Positions 10,250 through 21,051 of a stretch of 64,000 nucleotides of DNA are shown here, in pieces; position 1 is the stretch's first letter; every line of letters begins with the position of its first letter. The notes under the pieces are model-generated. The model made no database searches. It had not been told where the DNA came from and was given only the letters and a program-made list of their open reading frames with translations. The translations under genes were made by a program, and so were the position numbers. Source of the DNA: Cheiracanthium punctorium (taxonomy: Eukaryota > Arthropoda > Arachnida > Araneae > Cheiracanthiidae); NCBI GenBank assembly GCA_038373885.1, contig JAWZYV010019509.1, positions 1 to 64,000 of the forward strand, in the 5' to 3' direction.

Positions 10250-10317
10250 CTAGTCCGAAATTAATTTGCTGAAATTCCAAACTTTTGAAAAATTGGCCTA
10301 ATACGTCCTTAGAGATG

Positions 10318-10605
10318 AGACGGGCTCAGCCCGAGCCCGAAAGCCCGAGCCCGAGCCCGGGCCCGAACCGGGCTCGGGCTCTGTAATTCACAATTGCGTT
10401 CGGGCTCGGGCTCGTGAATAAATTCTATTTTATTAAACATACTCCTTGAAACCGTTTTTAAAAAGTGATTCATTTATTGTATTCTATCAAAGAATTACTT
10501 CTCTGAATTTTATTGAATTTTATTTATCTAATCTGAAATTTCGGGCTCGGGCGGGCTCGGGCTCCGACTTAAATAATATTGCTCGGGCTCGGGCACGGGT
10601 GCCGA
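10318..10605. repeat. GC-rich subterminal repeats of the hAT element (left end)
   Basis: Many copies of GGGCTCG/CGAGCCC in both orientations occur, in two clusters (10318-10405 and 10545-10605), in otherwise AT-rich DNA. The right end has a shorter cluster at 14755-14830 (GGGCTTGGGCGGGCTCGG, CGGGCTCAGGCTGGCTCGAG). The frame through this region is composition-driven. Confidence 0.8.
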
Positions 10606-11800
10606 CTTGTAAAAATTATTGGGGGGGCTCGTATCCTTACGGAGGTGGACGGGGGGACACAAAATGCTTCTCTCCGTCAGTATAATAAAGGGGTTCAGAA
10701 ATTTTAGAATTGAGATTTCAAAATGTGCTTTTTTAACATAACACTTTCATGAAAATAAAAGGAATTCCATTTAATAAATTTTTCAAAAATTTTTTGAACT
10801 CATTTTTTAAATTAAGTATTTGAACTCAAGATCTCGAATCAGTCTTCAGTACACATATGGAGAAAGCAAATCTCCCTTCTGAAAGAACAACTGAATTTTA
10901 ATTAAGTTAATAAGAGCAAAACAAGTAAAATCTTTTTCGAAATGTATTTAATGATAATTTCATAGGAAAGTAAATGCATGCAGTCAAATGTGGAAAACTG
11001 TTCTGCAAAACATTACTCCAGCTAATATTTCAAAATACCCTAGAAGTACAAACGAGACGAAATACTAAAATCTGGATTATTTTATTTACTTGCAAACATT
11101 CATCAGAGATAATTTTTACTAATATAAAATAGTATTTTTTATTTTACTACATGATGAAATACCCATAAATTGAATCGACTTTAATTAAATGTCGCACTAC
11201 TTTAAGACAGAAAAACTGATCAAATTTAAATTACATTTTTTGACAACTTTTTACAGATTACATTTAAAATTATTTAAAAAAAACATAAACAAAGAAGTAA
11301 TAAATACCTCCTTTCCATGTATTAAAACAAATCAAACAAATATACAAACCATCATACAAAGTTACAAGTCCTCTCTTCTACACATACATTTTAAACGGAT
11401 TTCCGTGATTTGAATTGTAAAAACAAATAAATAAATAAAATATACTTTTAAATTCATTCTCATAGTATTTTCACAGCAGGAAAAAAAATAATTTTTCAAT
11501 AATATCATCCTTGTTAACATTTAAAAATGATTTAACAAAGAAATCCAAATGCGAGAATATATCAAAATTCAGAGTCTACACTATTTTAGGTCTTCATAAA
11601 CATTTTAATACTGAAAACTTTCATTTTACATTAAACTAAGAATACTCATATAATCTTTCAATAACATTAAAAATGAAAAGAAATGTTGAAATGTGGTGTT
11701 ATGGCCAACTATCTGCGCGAGGGATCTAGGCCGGGGGGGGGGGGCTTCGTGTGGAACTTGGCATAGAAAACTCGACATATAAAATCTGCATTGCACTTTA

Positions 11801-12500
11801 AATCACACTTCTTTTTGGAAAACCGTTCCAGATTACCTTAACAATTATGAAAACAAATTAAACCAGCACATAAGCAATTGGCAAATCAGAGACGCTCCTG
11901 GCAAAATGGACACATAGTAATCATTTTATAAACTAAAACCATAATGAATTATGCTATTTGAAACATATTTTGATGATATTTGTGCAACAATATATGAAAA
12001 TTTATTTTTATTCAGTACGGAAAAAAGTTGTATAAAATATAATCGTGCTTTACATTTAAAAGTGGAATAACACAGAAACAGATATACAATGCCAAAATTA
12101 TCACTCTGAATTATTGTAGATATTTACAGACAATTTTTAAGAATACTCAATAATATGAAAAATGGAAACAAAATGAATGAAATCTAATTCGAAATCATAG
12201 TCTACGCCATATTATTTTAAAAACATATATAAAAACTCCACTGCACTCTAAATCACCCTTCTATTTGGAAAATTGTTCCAGATTACCTTAACAATTATCA
12301 AAACAAATTAAACTAGCACACTAGCAATTGGTAAGTCAGAGACGCTTTGGCTAAATGGATACATAGTATTCATTTTATAAACTAAAACCATAACGCATTA
12401 TGTTATTTGAAATTTATTCTGATGATATTTGTGCAACAATATACGAAAATTAATTTTTATTCAGAACGGAGAAAAGTTGCATAAAATATGATTGTGATGA
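11801..12500. repeat. Tandem duplication inside the hAT element, period 450 bp
   Basis: 11801-12050 and 12251-12500 share GTTCCAGATTACCTTAACAA, AAACTAAAACCATAA, GATGATATTTGTGCAACAAT and TTTTTATTCAG..CGGA.AAAAGTTG at a constant 450-bp offset, about 85-90% alike by eye. A weaker echo of the upstream flank (GAGTCTACACTATTTT near 11572 and AGTCTACGCCATATTATTTT near 12200) suggests the duplicated unit is longer. No protein is encoded. Confidence 0.75.
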
Positions 12501-14849
12501 CTGGGGTACGAAGGGTATTTTGTTTATAAGCCTTCTTATGATTACCATAGCCCGTTCGTGTAAACATAGAGCTAAAAGTTCTCCTTATTGAATTTGCAAA
12601 ATATACATCCATCTAATGCAAGGTATCACTGAAATGTGCACATAAAAATTCAAGCTAAATAGTCAGCTTCAAACTTTCTAGCACATATTCATTCAAATTT
12701 CAATTAAGAAAGTGTACAATGCCAAAAAGTGTTTCTTGTGTACGAAGTCAATAATGAATCAGAATTATTTTCTCAGAGTTACATATACATATACTGTATA
12801 AATATTAACACTAAAATAGCTTTAATAATGTTTGATTATATTTTTTTTCCTTCTAAATTTTAACGCAGGCCTCTAAAATGGTAGGAGCCCACAGGTGAAA
12901 GCCTACTCAGCCTAATGGGTAATCCGGCCCTGTTTAGGTATAGTCCCTCTTTCCCCCATGACAGCCCCCTCCTTCCTCCTCTATAATTTTTATGGTTTTG
13001 TAGCAGTTACGCTAGCTTGATATTCCATAAATAATAATTTACAAACATAGGTGCTTCATAGAGTGCTTTTACAGAAGAGGGAGGCTATTTGCAAGTGTGG
13101 GGTGGAGGTGGGGGTCGAATACGAGTATATGTATCACACGCCCAATTCACACATTTTTCTAAAACCATTTTTTGATTTTGATCGTTTTCTTTCATTGTGG
13201 GTTCGAGGCAACTACCCCATTCACCCTTACGTTAATCATGCTCGCTGTGACTCCCCTTTCCTTTGCCCTCTATGTATGGATGAATATGGATGAATGCACA
13301 TATTTACAAAACGGCTGCATATTTTTCTGCCAAGGAACAACGACTGAGCACATAGTCAGAATATTGTGTGCATACTTTAGTGTTGTTATAAAATAAAGTA
13401 AATTAGTCAGAGACTAATGGTTTTCTAAAGAGGAATTCTCTTTCAGCAACACAATATGATATGTATGCACATGATCAAGGCCTCTCTGAATTTTGAGCCT
13501 TGTCCAAGCTCGGCTTGGGCCCTCGTTTTTTTTTCTTCCTTCTTTCTTGGCGAGATGGTTAATCTAGGCCCATGACCACTATGACCCCCCTCTGGAACCG
13601 CCACTGGCACCATATGCAGCCAAGAGTAGCAAAATAATGAACCGAAATTCGCCTAAAACAACGAGTCTTCTTAAAGATTTCATGGTTTTCAAATGTTCGT
13701 TTCTAAATTTTCGTATTTATGTGTAAACTAACAAAAATTTTTGAAAATCGTAGGGGGGCTGGGAGACAGCTAAGTAGTGCTCAGCCCGCGTAGCTCTCCC
13801 CCCCCCACCTCTGATTACGCCCTTGATGGGGGATAGAGTTTTATATGTAAAGAGAGAAGATAAGAGCAAGCAATTATAAAATATAATCCAGAAGTTGTGC
13901 TGCTCGAAGATTTTTATGAAATCATTTTTTATTTAGCTCTTAACTGTAGCTAAATCAGAAACGTTAAGCGTTCGATATTAGTAAAGTTTTGATAAAGCGT
14001 ATAAAGAAATGAATACTATCTATATCCGAAACTGTATTAAACATCAATTTTTCATCTATCTCACAAGGTTCTTCATGATTTAAAATCTTCAAACTTAAAT
14101 TTGACTATCAATTTTCTGCCTTGAATTGTTTTTAAGTCACATTTAAACGGTTTATTTTCAGCATCGAAACTTAATACTGCTGGGAAATGGGAATGTCACA
14201 ATCGTTTGCAGTTTTGCACAATCGGAAAATCTCCCTTATGGTCAGACGTCTACAGAAGAGTCTGTATCTCACAATAGAACAAAAGTGAAAGCTTTTGCTG
14301 TACTGATTTAAAAAAGAAAGATTACATTACATGAGAACGACCCTCCTAAAAAAAACGCAGTCCTCTCCCTACTAGAAAGCAATTCCATAATCAATTGTGT
14401 CACGGTGTAAAATCTGAAGGGTTCTTGTGGGGGAAAACACCCGTTTCTTTTTGCCTAACTATCTGATGGTCATTTGTTTGTGCTTGCGCTCTTGATAAAG
14501 AAGGTTGACATCCGTGCCTTACGGCATTACAGGCGCCCAACGTAATTCCTGAATCCCTGTAAAAGAAAAAGCGGAGTGGGAGACAGAAGAAGCTAGCGAT
14601 ACATTCTCTATTTTTAGGATTCTTAAGTTTAACCGATTTGGAGGAAGAAATATGATTTGACACAAAAAAGTTGGAGTGAAGTTTTTGAAGGGGCTCAGCC
14701 CCTGAATAAAAATATTGGGGGGGGCTGAAGCCCCTTCAAGCCCCATGGAGTCGGCGCTTATGGGCTTGGGCGGGCTCGGATTAAAAGTCTTCGGGCTCAG
14801 GCTGGCTCGAGCTTCAAAAAATGAGCCCGAACTCATCTCTATACGTCCT

Positions 14850-15354
14850 GCTATTTAAGATACTCGAGAGAACTTCTTTCAGTATTTTATAAAAAAGAAG
14901 AAGAACCACCACCATCAGACCATTTTAGGACAATATTTCGGAAGTTCGGAATTTTATCAAATCTAAAATCCATGCAAACCCTAGTCATCATGACTCTCTC
15001 CAACCTTTGCTGATGACATAAATAATAGATAAATTTCTGACATCCACTACATGACAAAGAGATGATTTCTTTCCTCATTCTCTGCCGAGAACGCGATGCA
15101 GTCACGAATGTAAGCTAAATTTCCTATTTCGCTTTTGTGAATAACTACCGCAAAATGCTGCACAAGCGAGCCCACCAATCTTCAAAGAAAATCGCGATCT
15201 ATAGAGTATTTTCACGTGACGTCACTGAAAATTTTTTCGGTCAACTCGGATATTTAGGTATACAAAGCAACGTTTTTGGCCAATGACCATTCTCAAATGA
15301 ACGAATGTTTGTCCAAAAGACCGTGTGCTGCTAAGGTGTGACGTAGTGATAATA
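14850..15354. other. Unassigned non-coding spacer
   Basis: No gene recognised. It contains a CRE-like palindrome TGACGTCA at 15217-15224, the same octamer found just inside both ends of the P-like element. The 72-codon minus frame at 14887-15105 has no motif. Confidence 0.35.
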
Positions 15355-15362
15355 ACGTAGGT

Positions 15363-15534
15363 CAGTGATGTAGCCAAAGGGAGGGGGTTAGAGTGGTAAC
15401 AACCAACATGAAGAAATTTTTGCCATAGAAAATGTATATTCTTCAATCCCTTATAACACACACGTACGCATATATGTAAGTTGCAGTAGTCGGGAATTTC
15501 CCCCTCACATGAAAAATTTCTGACTACGCCACTG
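15363..15534. mobile_element. hAT-type MITE (172 bp), CAGTGGCGTAG family
   Basis: Left end CAGTGATGTAGCCAAAGG; right end (inward) CAGTGGCGTAGTCAGAAAT. The flanks ACGTAGGT (15355-15362) and ACATCGGT (15535-15542) match at 6 of 8 positions. The interior resembles the MITE at 20468-20631 (AGAAATTTTTCATG and a TTGCCATA-type block), so both belong to one family. The ORF across it is spurious. Confidence 0.72.
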
Positions 15535-15627
15535 ACATCGGTGAAACAACACTATGGGGTGGATAAACGGTAAAAATCGGAGAACTATGCCGTTCAAGCG
15601 CCACCTCTATACTCAAGTGAAGCTGGA

Positions 15628-15660
15628 TCGTTGCCACCGAGACTCAAGGCCAGATCGCTG
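15628..15660 (+). repeat. Left TIR of the P-like element (33 bp)
   Basis: Starts TCGTTGCCACCGAGACTC and ends CCAGATCGCTG; identical in reverse complement to 21019-21051. Followed 4 bp inward by TGACGTCA. Confidence 0.9.
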
Positions 15661-15672
15661 GTTTGTGACGTC

Positions 15673-17276
15673 ACAGGCAGAAGGCTGCGATGAACTCGCT
15701 CCAAGAAAATAATGCAAGATTGCAATTTCAATCTTTTTTTTTCTGTTTTTCTTTACATGCTAGGTGGATTTAATCAGTTGATTTGTTATCTTTAACCAGT
15801 GTGGTTTTAGCCTTTCCGTCCGAACTGGTTGAATTACTTTTTACATCTATCAATACTTATGAGGAAAAAAAAAACAGTTTTAAAAAATTTGTTGCTACTT
15901 TAAAGCACTTTTGATAGAAAAAATACTTTCTCGCAGAGGTACAGACAAGAACAAATAACATAGCAAAAATATCTTATGGAGCTATAAATATATATAGAAC
16001 TAGAAAAGTAATAATATAAAAGAATTCACTTTATCAAGGAAAAAAAATTTTTTTTTTTTTGTAATGTGTTTTTCATAATTATAATAAGACCACTTTTTAA
16101 TACATCAAATGAATCTCAACTGAGATACTGTTTTGATAACGCTATATACATTTAAATTATTATTGTATTTATTTATTTATTTTTTTTTTTTTTGCTATTG
16201 ATTTTTTAGTAAAGATGCTAAAAGGATTATTTCAGCATTTCTTTTTTTGGAGTCTTCCAATATCAAGTATGTGTGTGTCAATGACTAAAATTCAAGCAAA
16301 AAATTACTGAAATTAAGACAAATGATTCATCACAACCAAAACTCTTTATTGATGCAAAGTTTTACATTAAATAAATAAACAAATATAGCCAAAATAAGGT
16401 TTTTACCATTAATATTTTTTTGAGCATATAATATCAAAAAATAAAGATTCACAATCAATTCTGAATTGATTATATAATAATATATATATATTAAAAATCT
16501 TGAAGTTTCAAATACATTTAAACTGAATAATTCCTACATAAGCAATACAGTGCATTTTATTTTATGATTTCTTTTCTTTTTTGCAGGCTTAGAATAAGAA
16601 TTGTTTTTACACACCATTTTATAAGTAAAAAATGACCCCTGTACATTTAAAATCATTCAACATAACTTTGCTTTGAATATTTTGGGCAAACTACACAAGT
16701 TTTATATTAGAACAGTGCATGAGTTAATATATATATATATACTTACATCTGTTTTTGTTTTAAATCTATTTTCATAGTTTAAATTAATCAATAACTACTA
16801 TCCTTATTTGTATTAAAACTTTTTTTTTTCAAGCCTTTAATTATAGACACTAGATTATTTATTTAAAAACTGTAGATTTTTAGAATCATAGTTTAGGTGT
16901 TCATCAAGTAAGTGTATCAAATATATTATGTGTATAATAAAACACATAAATATCATCCCTTTATAAATTAGAATAAGTGTTGTAATGCTGAAATATTAAA
17001 TATACTTAAATGTTCATAAATAATATTGCAACCATGTAAAATAAATTTAATTTTTTCACTCTATCTAGATTGGGTGAATAATTAAAAAATTATTTTTTAT
17101 ATCAAAATGAATATATTAAATAGCAATAATAATAAATATTAGGAGTCTTTGGTAACAATAAATAAATACTGAAAATGCTTATGAATACTTTCTTATTAAC
17201 AAAATTAAAAACATTTGATGACTGTGTTTTCAGCGATATGGTTCATAAGTTGCATGGTTATTCATATTATTAAATT
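15673..17276. other. AT-rich 3' region of the P-like element
   Basis: No ORF of note. It lies between the transposase stop and the left TIR and consists of A/T tracts and short (TA)n runs (16475-16490, 16727-16740). AATAAA on the minus strand overlaps the transposase stop near 17282, so transcripts may end just inside this region. Why the element keeps 1.6 kb here is unclear; it could contain further inserted or alternative-exon sequence. Confidence 0.5.
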
Positions 17277-18821
17277 TTATTTATTGGTCAAAGTATTTAG
17301 TTTTCTTTTATTCTGTTTCTTAGTAATGTTATCATTTTTTGTTTTGCAATAATTTTTTAGCAATGTATTAGTTGTTGCTCTGACAATCAATGATATTAAT
17401 TTGCTACAAGAGTGTTTCTCACAATCAATAAGAAAGATGTCTTTTGTAGATAGAACATTTAAAGTGATTTGAATAGCTACCTGTCTGTGATTTGTTACTT
17501 TAAGGAATTCCGTTTCTAATTCAGAAATTAGCTTTTTAATAACAATATAATTGTGTGCAACAATATTTACCACATCTATAGTTGGATATTTTAAACCCCC
17601 TCTATCAAAATCACAAATAATTTTGTAATTTGGTTCAAAAGCTAATGTCCTATCAATTGTTAAATTATTTTGACAAGTATCACATTTTAAATTTAAATGC
17701 AATACTGAATGGGTACAGTACCCAGCTAAAAATGTTATAATAGGAAATTGGTTTTTTTCTTGGTCAATATCATCATCAGTTACAAATACAGATGAAAAGG
17801 GATCACTTAAAGAAATGGGATTATTTTCAGCCATATCTACATTCTCACTATCACAGATAAATTCGTCTACATAAAATGATCCTTTAGATTTAGATTCAAG
17901 GTTTAATTTTAAAACTTTGCATGTTCTTAATTTTTTTTCTACTTCTAAGATTTGTCGCATTGAAATGTGATAATGGGTGCCAGCCATTCTCCGATATAAG
18001 CTAAATCTTGCTTCCAATTCATCCGTCTGTATTTTTCCAGGTAATAAATAAGACATTCCAAGTTCTGATGTACAATACTGCGTCAGTTGTATTATACAAT
18101 TTGTGGTAATTAAAAGAGCAGAATGTGTTTCCCTGGTGAGCTTACCAGTGTCATGATTTAATTTCCCCCAATTTTCTAGCCAATCCAAAAATTTACATAG
18201 AAATATTAACTTATCATCAGTTTCACTATAGGTCAATGGTTTACAAAATTCATTTTTCAAACGTGATCCTTTATGTGGTGATTTTACATTCATAATCGAG
18301 AACCATTTGTGAAACAGTTCAACATACGCAGATGTTCCTGAATAATTTAGTATATTATTTGTTTCACCAACACTTATCAAACTTTTGCTTACAATTGGAT
18401 TAAACAATTGGAGTGCAAGATTCACGTTTTGCTTTTCTAAACTAGTGGGCCACAATGCTTTTTGGGATAAAGTATAACCATACTTTAAAATATTTCCAGA
18501 TTCAATTTCATACAGTTTTTTAACTGATAAAAGGGATGCAGTAATAATTTTATTAGACGTTGCATCAAAACTTGGATAATACATGGCCTGTTCTTTATTT
18601 CTTTGGTTCACCCAATTATTTCTAACGCTTTTAATTATATGGACTGGGTCTACACAATAAAATAATGGTCTTTGTAAATTGCAGGGATGGGAATAAACAT
18701 AATTTTCAGAAGGATTATTAAAATGTGCAACATATTTTCTATTTATGCTATTATTATCAGTAACAATGACTATTACTTTAAAACCGAATTCTTCTAACTT
18801 TATAATAATTTTTTCACTATT
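17277..18821 (-). CDS. P-element-like transposase, C-terminal part (after the frameshift)
   Basis: The frame is open from a TGA at 18822-18824 to the TAA at 17277. It begins in the RNase-H-like core: GFKVIVIVTDNNSINRK holds the likely second catalytic Asp. DPVHIIKSVRNNW is the D-x-x-H-x-x-K-x-x-RN motif typical of P/THAP9 transposases. Later LPGKIQTDELEARFSLYRR contains the candidate catalytic Glu, and ITFLAGYCTHSV plus a Cys-rich CDTCQ segment and DRGGLKYP are standard C-terminal landmarks. The tail KTKNDNITKKQNKRK is basic. An annotation starting at the GTG of 18611 would be too short: the frame and homology continue upstream into the preceding exon. About 510 codons. Confidence 0.88.
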   Translation of the reverse strand, partial: NSEKIIIKLEEFGFKVIVIVTDNNSINRKYVAHFNNPSENYVYSHPCNLQRPLFYCVDPVHIIKSVRNNWVNQRNKEQAMYYPSFDATSNKIITASLLSVKKLYEIESGNILKYGYTLSQKALWPTSLEKQNVNLALQLFNPIVSKSLISVGETNNILNYSGTSAYVELFHKWFSIMNVKSPHKGSRLKNEFCKPLTYSETDDKLIFLCKFLDWLENWGKLNHDTGKLTRETHSALLITTNCIIQLTQYCTSELGMSYLLPGKIQTDELEARFSLYRRMAGTHYHISMRQILEVEKKLRTCKVLKLNLESKSKGSFYVDEFICDSENVDMAENNPISLSDPFSSVFVTDDDIDQEKNQFPIITFLAGYCTHSVLHLNLKCDTCQNNLTIDRTLAFEPNYKIICDFDRGGLKYPTIDVVNIVAHNYIVIKKLISELETEFLKVTNHRQVAIQITLNVLSTKDIFLIDCEKHSCSKLISLIVRATTNTLLKNYCKTKNDNITKKQNKRKLNTLTNK

Positions 18822-18824
18822 TCA
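18803..18824 (-). other. Frameshift site in the P-like transposase gene
   Basis: The upstream frame ends at TAA 18800-18802 and the downstream frame opens after TGA 18822-18824, so the break lies in this interval. It contains a run of six T (A on the coding strand) at 18809-18814. One more A would join the frames and give an uninterrupted family-like reading across the site. This could be a real deletion or a homopolymer assembly error. The bases are not a standard X-XXY-YYZ slippery site in the upstream frame. Confidence 0.85.
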
Positions 18825-20414
18825 AACAATATATCTGCTGTAATTTTTTTAACAGGTAAAATATATACAACATCTTTAAATTTAGAAAACAAACTTTGCA
18901 GCATGAACACATGAGCACTATTTGCAGACTCTACACTATCATGTGCAAACCCAACAATAGCACCCCCCTTAAAATCAAAACAGGCTTTTAAATGAATTTC
19001 GTCAATCATGAGGGATACATATAATTCTTGTTGTTCAAGAGTTTTTACCCTTTGTTTTGCATACCCTAAAAAATTGTCTTTTAATTCATCTAATGGGTTT
19101 ACATTAAATTTTGCAGTTACTCTCTGTATAGTAGATGGATGAGGTAATATTAGTTCACTCGACTGACGAATAAATTTATAGGCCATTGGAGATATTAAAT
19201 AAAACATACATGCAAAAATTAACGTTTCGGGAGAATATCTATATTTTTCAGGCTTAGTAAACACGAGAGAAATTTGTTCTTTTAGAAAATTTAAGGAGAT
19301 TCTTTTATCATCATCAACTATTTCAGACAAGTTACTAATTAAGGATAATACAATATCAAGGTTTGGCTTTTCTTTAGAAGGGATTTTATCATTCATTTCA
19401 ATAGCTTCTAAAATACTCATTACATCATTTATATTTTTTACAGTAATAGGAAATTTATAACAAGAAAAACTATTTACAACCTCACCTTTATAGGATAATC
19501 CAAGCTGCAGACTTTCATTGATTACAACTGAATAATTTAGTGAGACATTATTTAACTCTGTCTGAAGATTTAAAAAAATGATGTTATTATTTTTTTTAAT
19601 AACATCCCAAAATGCAGATGGCTGAAATTTCAATAAACAAAGACCAAGTTCTTCGATATTAGTAAAGTCTCTTTCTTTATCATAAGTCTTTTTTGTTTCT
19701 AAACTTTGAGCAATAGCTGCCTGGATGTTCTTTTCCTCAGCACGGTTTCTTTTTCTATCCGGACATTCTCTTCTCGGCATAGAATCTGAGAAGTACTTGG
19801 GATAATCAGGAAAAATAGTTGGCACAGCATCTTGTTTGAGGCGCTTTCTCTCCAGCTTCGCTGATATAAGTTTTCCATGTTTTTCATCAAAAGCTTCAGC
19901 ATGTGTTTCAAAGCAAGATGGGGCAAAATGACGTTCACATACCTTAAAAAAAAAAAAAAAAAAAAAAAAAAAGTGTGTACTCTCATCATATATAAAAATC
20001 AATAACAATTTAACTTCAAACTTTATAAATATTAAACAAAAGTATAAATATCATATATTTCAAAAGATTGAATCTATGAAATATTTTCCGATTAGTATCA
20101 TTAGAAAATTAAATATCAACAACATTAACTATCAAATTATTAGTTTTAGAAAAGTGCAAATGGGCCTCAATTTTAATAAATTACCTGTAACAGGATTTCT
20201 AGTAAAGAAACATAACTATGTGATTTCAATTATGAGAAATGAGAACATTAAATCAACTTACCCTAGAATTCCTTGTAGGGTCAAAGTTTTCCCTAGAAAT
20301 TCGTTGCAGCCAAACTTTTTTCAAATTGTCCTCCTTTGGAAACATGAATACAGCAACTTTATTTTTCTCATCGTAATTTCCACGACAGTGTGGCACACAG
20401 CACTTGTTGGGCAT
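18803..20414 (-). CDS. P-element-like transposase, THAP domain and N-terminal part (two exons)
   Basis: Coding exon 1 is 20414-20262 (51 codons, ATG at 20414). It ends AGG|GTAAGT; the intron 20261-19943 ends in a poly-T tract and AAG; exon 2 starts at 19942 with VCERHF. Splicing joins in phase and completes a C2CH THAP zinc finger: Cys5 (or 6) and Cys10, the FMFPKEDNLKKVWLQ helix, Cys53 and His56, and AVPTIF at residues 90-95. THAP domains bind the element's DNA. Next come a basic, coiled-coil-prone stretch, then the RYSPETL...LPHPSTIQRV segment, and MIDEIHLK with the likely first catalytic Asp (about residue 365). The frame stops at 18800-18802, mid-domain, because of a one-base loss at the 18809-18814 homopolymer; homology continues in the frame of the following CDS. 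A start inside the intron is artefactual. Confidence 0.88.
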
Positions 20415-20417
20415 GTT

Positions 20418-20819
20418 CTGAAAATTATTGTAAAGTACTGTAAAATTGATTCAATGATGTATACATACAGGGGCGCAGCCAGAAATTTTTCATGGGGGGG
20501 TTACGACTACTACAACTCATATATATGTATACGTGGGTGTGACAATGTAGTGAAGAATATACATTTTGTATGGCAAAAAATTCCTCATGGGGGGGTTATG
20601 ACCCCCTAAACCCCCCTTGCCTACGCCCCTGATACATATATTAATAACAGTTATGTTTAATGCTATCCAACATTACAATTACATACACGTGAAAATAAGA
20701 CATCCAATCGCCTATAAAGCTTAATTACCAAGATTGTAACGATATTTAACAATATATGACTAATCATGCATTACATAATATGCAATATTAATGACAAATT
20801 ATTTAAAAAACGTACTTAC
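20418..20819 (-). other. 5' intron of the P-like transposase gene (402 bp)
   Basis: Donor AAAAG|GTAAGT (20820/20819) and acceptor TTTTCAG|AACATG (20418/20417) on the minus strand. The acceptor falls 3 bases ahead of the coding ATG. The intron carries the MITE at 20468-20631, which should not affect the mature message if splicing is intact. Confidence 0.7.
20468..20631. mobile_element. hAT-type MITE (164 bp) in the 5' intron of the P-like gene
   Basis: Left end CAGGGGCGCAGCCAGAAATT; right end (inward) CAGGGGCGTAGGCAAGGGGG. ATACATA repeats lie directly on both sides (20461-20467, 20632-20638). The interior has a second TTCATGGGGGGGTTATGAC-type inverted block. Same family as 15363-15534. It must be younger than the P-like copy it interrupts. 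Confidence 0.85.
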
Positions 20820-20960
20820 CTTTTAGTTTTGAAGCAAAAGAGCCATAAAAACGCTAACCACGTGCAGCGATCCACGCCGATCTGACGATAGAACAAGCAA
20901 CGGCGAAGCTCTTCGTTGACCAGGGGGGGGGGGAGAGAGGCGAAAAACTGGTGCGGAGGA
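20820..20960 (-). other. Putative 5' untranslated exon of the P-like transposase gene
   Basis: Lies between the right TIR and the donor at 20820; its 5' limit is estimated. It holds a short upstream ATG frame of 7 codons (20849-20826, stop before the donor), which could dampen translation. A tract of 11 C (minus strand) at 20922-20932 is conspicuous. Confidence 0.5.
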
Positions 20961-21018
20961 ATTTTCGCCTCCTTCTCAATCCGCCATCTAGTGATGACGT
21001 CACGGGCTGCCCACCGGT

Positions 21019-21051
21019 CAGCGATCTGGCCTTGAGTCTCGGTGGCAACGA
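21019..21051 (-). repeat. Right TIR of the P-like element (33 bp)
   Basis: Exact reverse complement of 15628-15660. TGACGTCA lies 16 bp inward at 20995-21002. It is upstream of the transposase 5' exon and so may include promoter elements. Confidence 0.9.

Larger units (their letters stand above)
10310..14841. mobile_element. Large hAT-type element, 4532 bp, TSD TACGTCCT
   Basis: The left terminus TAGAGATGAG(A)CGGGCTC and the right terminus (inward, other strand) TAGAGATGAGTTCGGGCTC are flanked by perfect 8-bp repeats TACGTCCT (10302-10309 and 14842-14849). Both ends carry GC-rich subterminal GAGCCCGAGCCC-like repeats (10320-10605 and 14755-14830). hAT transposases commonly bind repeated subterminal motifs. 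The 4 kb interior is AT-rich with no surviving transposase frame; its longest frames (74-105 codons) show no domain. It includes a 450-bp tandem duplication and fragments of other MITE ends near 12890-12930, 13595-13620 and 13750-13835. Confidence 0.85.
15628..21051 (-). mobile_element. P-element-like (THAP) transposon, 5424 bp between TIRs
   Basis: Perfect 33-bp inverted repeats (15628-15660 and 21019-21051) bracket a spliced minus-strand THAP transposase gene. P-superfamily elements typically have TIRs of about this size, a THAP-domain transposase and 8-bp target duplications. I see no convincing 8-bp duplication outside the TIRs (left AAGCTGGA, right ACTACCAC), so the outer boundary or integrity of the flanks is uncertain. 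The CRE-like octamer TGACGTCA sits inside both ends (15665-15672, 20995-21002). Order on the minus strand is TIR, 5' exon, intron with an inserted MITE, coding exons, then 1.6 kb of AT-rich 3' DNA and the other TIR. One frameshift in the gene suggests recent loss of function or an assembly error. Confidence 0.85.

Noticed and set aside
18803..18824. Programmed -1 ribosomal frameshift in the P-like transposase
   Set aside because: The zero-frame bases do not form an X-XXY-YYZ slippery site; a one-base loss in a homopolymer explains the break more simply.
19943..20008. Upstream ATG start for the 402-codon transposase frame
   Set aside because: The first 22 codons are intron and polypyrimidine tract; the THAP domain is completed only by splicing from 20262.
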